This document shows positions 62,160 through 64,000 of a stretch of DNA of 64,000 nt, in pieces. The stretch is from the NCBI GenBank assembly GCA_900315095.1, contig OMXS01000011.1, positions 37,314 through 101,313 of the forward strand, given 5' to 3'. The stretch comes from an uncultured Prevotellaceae bacterium. Lineage in GTDB: Bacteria; Bacteroidota; Bacteroidia; Bacteroidales; Bacteroidaceae. Under the pieces are notes generated by a model. The model ran no database searches and was not told the DNA's origin. It saw nothing but the letters and a program-made list of their open reading frames with translations. Both the position numbers and the translations under genes were made by a program. The first letter of the stretch is position 1. Each line of letters opens with the position of its first letter.

Positions 62160-62289
62160 GAAAATGTTCAAGATGCAACTGTATGTGAGAATGAGTTTTG
62201 AAGCATCTATGACTCTGTTAGACTTAGTATGAGATGACCAGCACATCGCAAATGTGAGAGATGCCGTCTGACTCATACGTTTGCGAGTG
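62160..62289 (-). ncRNA. Candidate structured leader or small RNA
   Basis: Downstream of a tRNA-like promoter (minus-strand TACCTTTG at 62290-62297, CTTG at -33 with a 20-base spacer) there is no gene for about 155 bases. The sequence can fold: GTATGAG/CTCATAC (62227-62233 with 62272-62278) around a CACAT/ATGTG hairpin (62242-62246 with 62252-62256). It could be a 5' leader of the transglycosylase gene or a separate RNA. No family recognised. The rest of this 338-base gap (62298-62464) is AT-rich without features. Confidence 0.3.
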
Positions 62290-62321
62290 CAAAGGTACTC
62301 AATATCAATATTTTACGCAAG
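62290..62321 (-). promoter_or_regulatory. Promoter resembling the tRNA promoter
   Basis: Minus-strand CTTG (62318-62321), 20-base spacer, TACCTTTG (62290-62297), followed by CACTCGCAAAC. The run GTACCTTTGCACTCGCAAA is identical to the start region of the initiator tRNA promoter at 58279-58297. Confidence 0.6.
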
Positions 62322-62464
62322 AATATCGATAAATTATTGTATTATTTTAAGTCTTTTCTTGATTTACATCATACTGATTATCAATATTTTGCAAATGTTA
62401 AAAAATCGTCGGAACATGAAAAAAGGGGGAATTATCCCCCTTTCTCCACTCGTTTTTCGGTGCT

Positions 62465-63097
62465 TTATGGCTCTATAGATATTGTTTCTTTTTCGTATAG
62501 CCCGATGTATTCCATAATTATATCAACGGCGCGCTGACGCATGTCACGTTTCAACGTGCCGTCATTCACAACCGCTGCAACCGTGGGGTAAATCATCGCC
62601 CAATTGTTATCAAAATGGACCTGAGCTTCTATCAAAGCACAAGCCATAGCGACACTGAAACTGTGCTCCTTGTCCTTTTCTACTGCCTGGCGTGCCAAAT
62701 CACTGGCTTCTCCAAGGTCAGATCTGTTGGACACAGCCATTGCATAGGCATATACAGCAAGAGTACTGGCATCAAGCTTCTTCTGGAGTTTCCACCTGTC
62801 CTTCGCCTTGCAGCGTTTAATGAGGTAATTTTCAAACTGTCTGAAGTCATTGGTTTCGCTAAACCACGTCAGGCGATTGACGACAGCCAGACGGACATCA
62901 ATAGGAGCCTTCTTGTCTGACAAGAATTTCATCAGCTCCGTCGGAATCACGTCCCCAAGCCCATGCTCGCCAGCCATAACTACCATAGGATGGTCGGAAT
63001 AAGCTTCACAGAAATCTGTACTATTCAACGGCGAGTCTGCCCATGACGCCATGCACCACGACATCATCAAAATATATAAAGCAATAAGTCTTTTCAT
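62465..63097 (-). CDS. Exported helical protein of unknown function
   Basis: A 210-residue protein with signal peptide LIALYILMMSWCMASWA. The mature part is all-helical with repeated helix pairs (PTELMKFLSDKKAPIDVRLA, RWKLQKKLDASTLAVYAYAM, GEASDLARQAVEKDKEHSFS), suggesting a HEAT- or TPR-like solenoid. No catalytic motif. It lies between the transglycosylase and another exported unknown, all leftward. I do not recognise the family. Confidence 0.72.
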   Translation of the reverse strand: MKRLIALYILMMSWCMASWADSPLNSTDFCEAYSDHPMVVMAGEHGLGDVIPTELMKFLSDKKAPIDVRLAVVNRLTWFSETNDFRQFENYLIKRCKAKDRWKLQKKLDASTLAVYAYAMAVSNRSDLGEASDLARQAVEKDKEHSFSVAMACALIEAQVHFDNNWAMIYPTVAAVVNDGTLKRDMRQRAVDIIMEYIGLYEKETISIEP

Positions 63098-63163
63098 GTT
63101 TCAGTACTTTATATTAGCGATTTGACAAGTCAATCAATATGAACAAACTAACCTATGAATAGA

Positions 63164-63715
63164 TTATTTGTCTTCTAGTTTCATCGACTTAAGCACACGC
63201 TTCGCAGGCTTGTCATACGTGTCCTTCTTGTCATCCCAATAATAGAATCGGAGTCGAACATAACGGTGATTACCCACAATGTAGCGCGTATGGTGCTGCA
63301 TGCCGTTTTTATGTTCCCACGATGTAGCCGTAGCACCTTTAATCTCGGTCTTCGACTCCTCTGTGAATTTCTTGGTGCTCTCCATTGAAGTCGTCAAGAA
63401 CTCTTTAGCTGTCTCTGGAGTGAGGCTGGAGCTGGTATGATAAACGATTTCGACATTCATACCTTTGCCACTCAACGAGAAACGTCCAAAGTCCTTGCCT
63501 ACAACCAAACCTGCCGGTGCCTCAAACGAGAAACCGATATCTGGATAAGACACCTTAATCCAGTCATTATTTATTGACTCTATGATTGGAGCATCACCCT
63601 TTGAATCCTGCTGAATAGCATTCACTCCTGATTTTTCTACACGATTTTCTGTTGGATAAGCCGTAGCTGTAAAAGTAACAGTTGCAACTGCCAAGGTCAT
63701 TAGTAACTTCTTCAT
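63164..63715 (-). CDS. Exported protein of unknown function
   Basis: A 183-residue protein. Signal peptide KLLMTLAVATVTFTATAYP; mature part with strands WIKVSYPDIGFSFEAPAGL, FSLSGKGMNVEIVYHTSS and HTRYIVGNHRYVRLRFYYWD, a pattern similar in outline to PsbP/Mog1-like beta sandwiches, but this is only a shape resemblance. The frame opens at 63781, yet a -7 element at 63755-63762 falls inside it, so the start giving MKKLLMTLAVA is used. Function unknown. Confidence 0.75.
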   Translation of the reverse strand: MKKLLMTLAVATVTFTATAYPTENRVEKSGVNAIQQDSKGDAPIIESINNDWIKVSYPDIGFSFEAPAGLVVGKDFGRFSLSGKGMNVEIVYHTSSSLTPETAKEFLTTSMESTKKFTEESKTEIKGATATSWEHKNGMQHHTRYIVGNHRYVRLRFYYWDDKKDTYDKPAKRVLKSMKLEDK

Positions 63716-63754
63716 AAATGTAATTTGATTAAATGTTATTATACTAATCGATTG

Positions 63755-63762
63755 CAAAGATA
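63755..63762 (-). promoter_or_regulatory. -7 element of the exported protein gene at 63715
   Basis: TATCTTTG on the minus strand, 39 bases before the start; no clear -33 TTTG. Confidence 0.55.
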
Positions 63763-63865
63763 GTAAAAAAAACAATATCACTCATTATTTTTACTTTTTT
63801 ATTTGATAGAACTCTATTAATATTCAAAAACTATATGATGTTAGATCTATAAAGGACAAAAAAGA

Positions 63866-63897
63866 GTGCCCTTGCTCCGTTATCGGAGCAAGGGCAC
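63866..63897 (-). terminator. rRNA operon terminator
   Basis: A perfect 14-bp stem (63866-63879 with 63884-63897, arm GTGCCCTTGCTCCG), 4-base loop, followed on the minus strand by TCTTTTTTG. It lies just beyond the 5S rRNA 3' end. Confidence 0.9.
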
Positions 63898-63908
63898 CCA
63901 AGTAAAGA

Positions 63909-64000
<92 letters not shown>

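Overview
The window looks like chromosomal DNA of a Bacteroidales bacterium, most likely Prevotella or a close relative. Three things point there. Gene starts lack Shine-Dalgarno sequences, and many are preceded by the Bacteroidetes promoter pattern (TTTG, 19-21 bases, TAnnTTTG). Gene neighbourhoods are typical of the order: surE-lpxB beside parA-parB-DUF5683-mltD-rel, a lipidated TamA (TamL) next to TamB, and an ECF sigma / anti-sigma / TonB-receptor cassette. Several families are largely restricted to Bacteroidetes (DUF5683, DUF3822, probable DUF6935 and DUF6621). I saw no transposase, integrase, phage gene or CRISPR array.

Layout. 0-10.4 kb: leftward surE-lpxB plus a probable DUF6935 gene; divergent parA-parB-DUF5683, then mltD, a bifunctional ppGpp synthetase/hydrolase and a pectinesterase. 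10.4-15 kb: an intergenic repeat, a small orphan reading frame, a MerR-type regulator, alaS and recA. 15.2-21.3 kb: an AT-richer accessory island with five leftward genes for exported proteins, three of them paralogous lipoproteins, facing a rightward gene for a predicted membrane-spanning DNA-binding regulator; three 21-bp repeats lie between the two promoters. 21.3-30.7 kb: a saccharopine-dehydrogenase-like enzyme (probably polyamine synthesis), a probable DUF6621 protein, an esterase, a LolA-like protein, NhaD, a GH3 glycosidase, a nucleotidyltransferase and an orphan gene. 30.9-39.9 kb: cardiolipin synthase, queE, queD, dnaG, an NrnA-type phosphoesterase, a RecD-like helicase, a membrane-anchored protein, DUF3822 and rsmD. 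39.9-49.7 kb: tamL-tamB with a small gene, a pseudouridine synthase and a hydrolase. 49.7-58.1 kb: the sigma/anti-sigma/receptor cassette, fabG with a TetR regulator, a patatin fused to an outer-membrane barrel, and a small exported protein. 58.1-64 kb: an initiator tRNA with a tandemly duplicated 3' end, a large inverted repeat, an SGNH hydrolase, an M48 protease, LemA, a small lytic transglycosylase, two exported unknowns, and the 3' end of a 5S rRNA gene whose rRNA operon enters from the right edge.

Most of the window is core metabolism and envelope assembly. The most unusual parts are the 15-21 kb lipoprotein/regulator island, the repeat-rich 58.2-59.1 kb stretch beside the tRNA, and the dispersed hairpin repeats at about 10.45, 24.9 and 47.6 kb. 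Start codons were moved inward from the longest reading frame where a promoter element, signal peptide or family N-terminus required it. All family names come from recognising the protein sequence by eye; no database search was possible.
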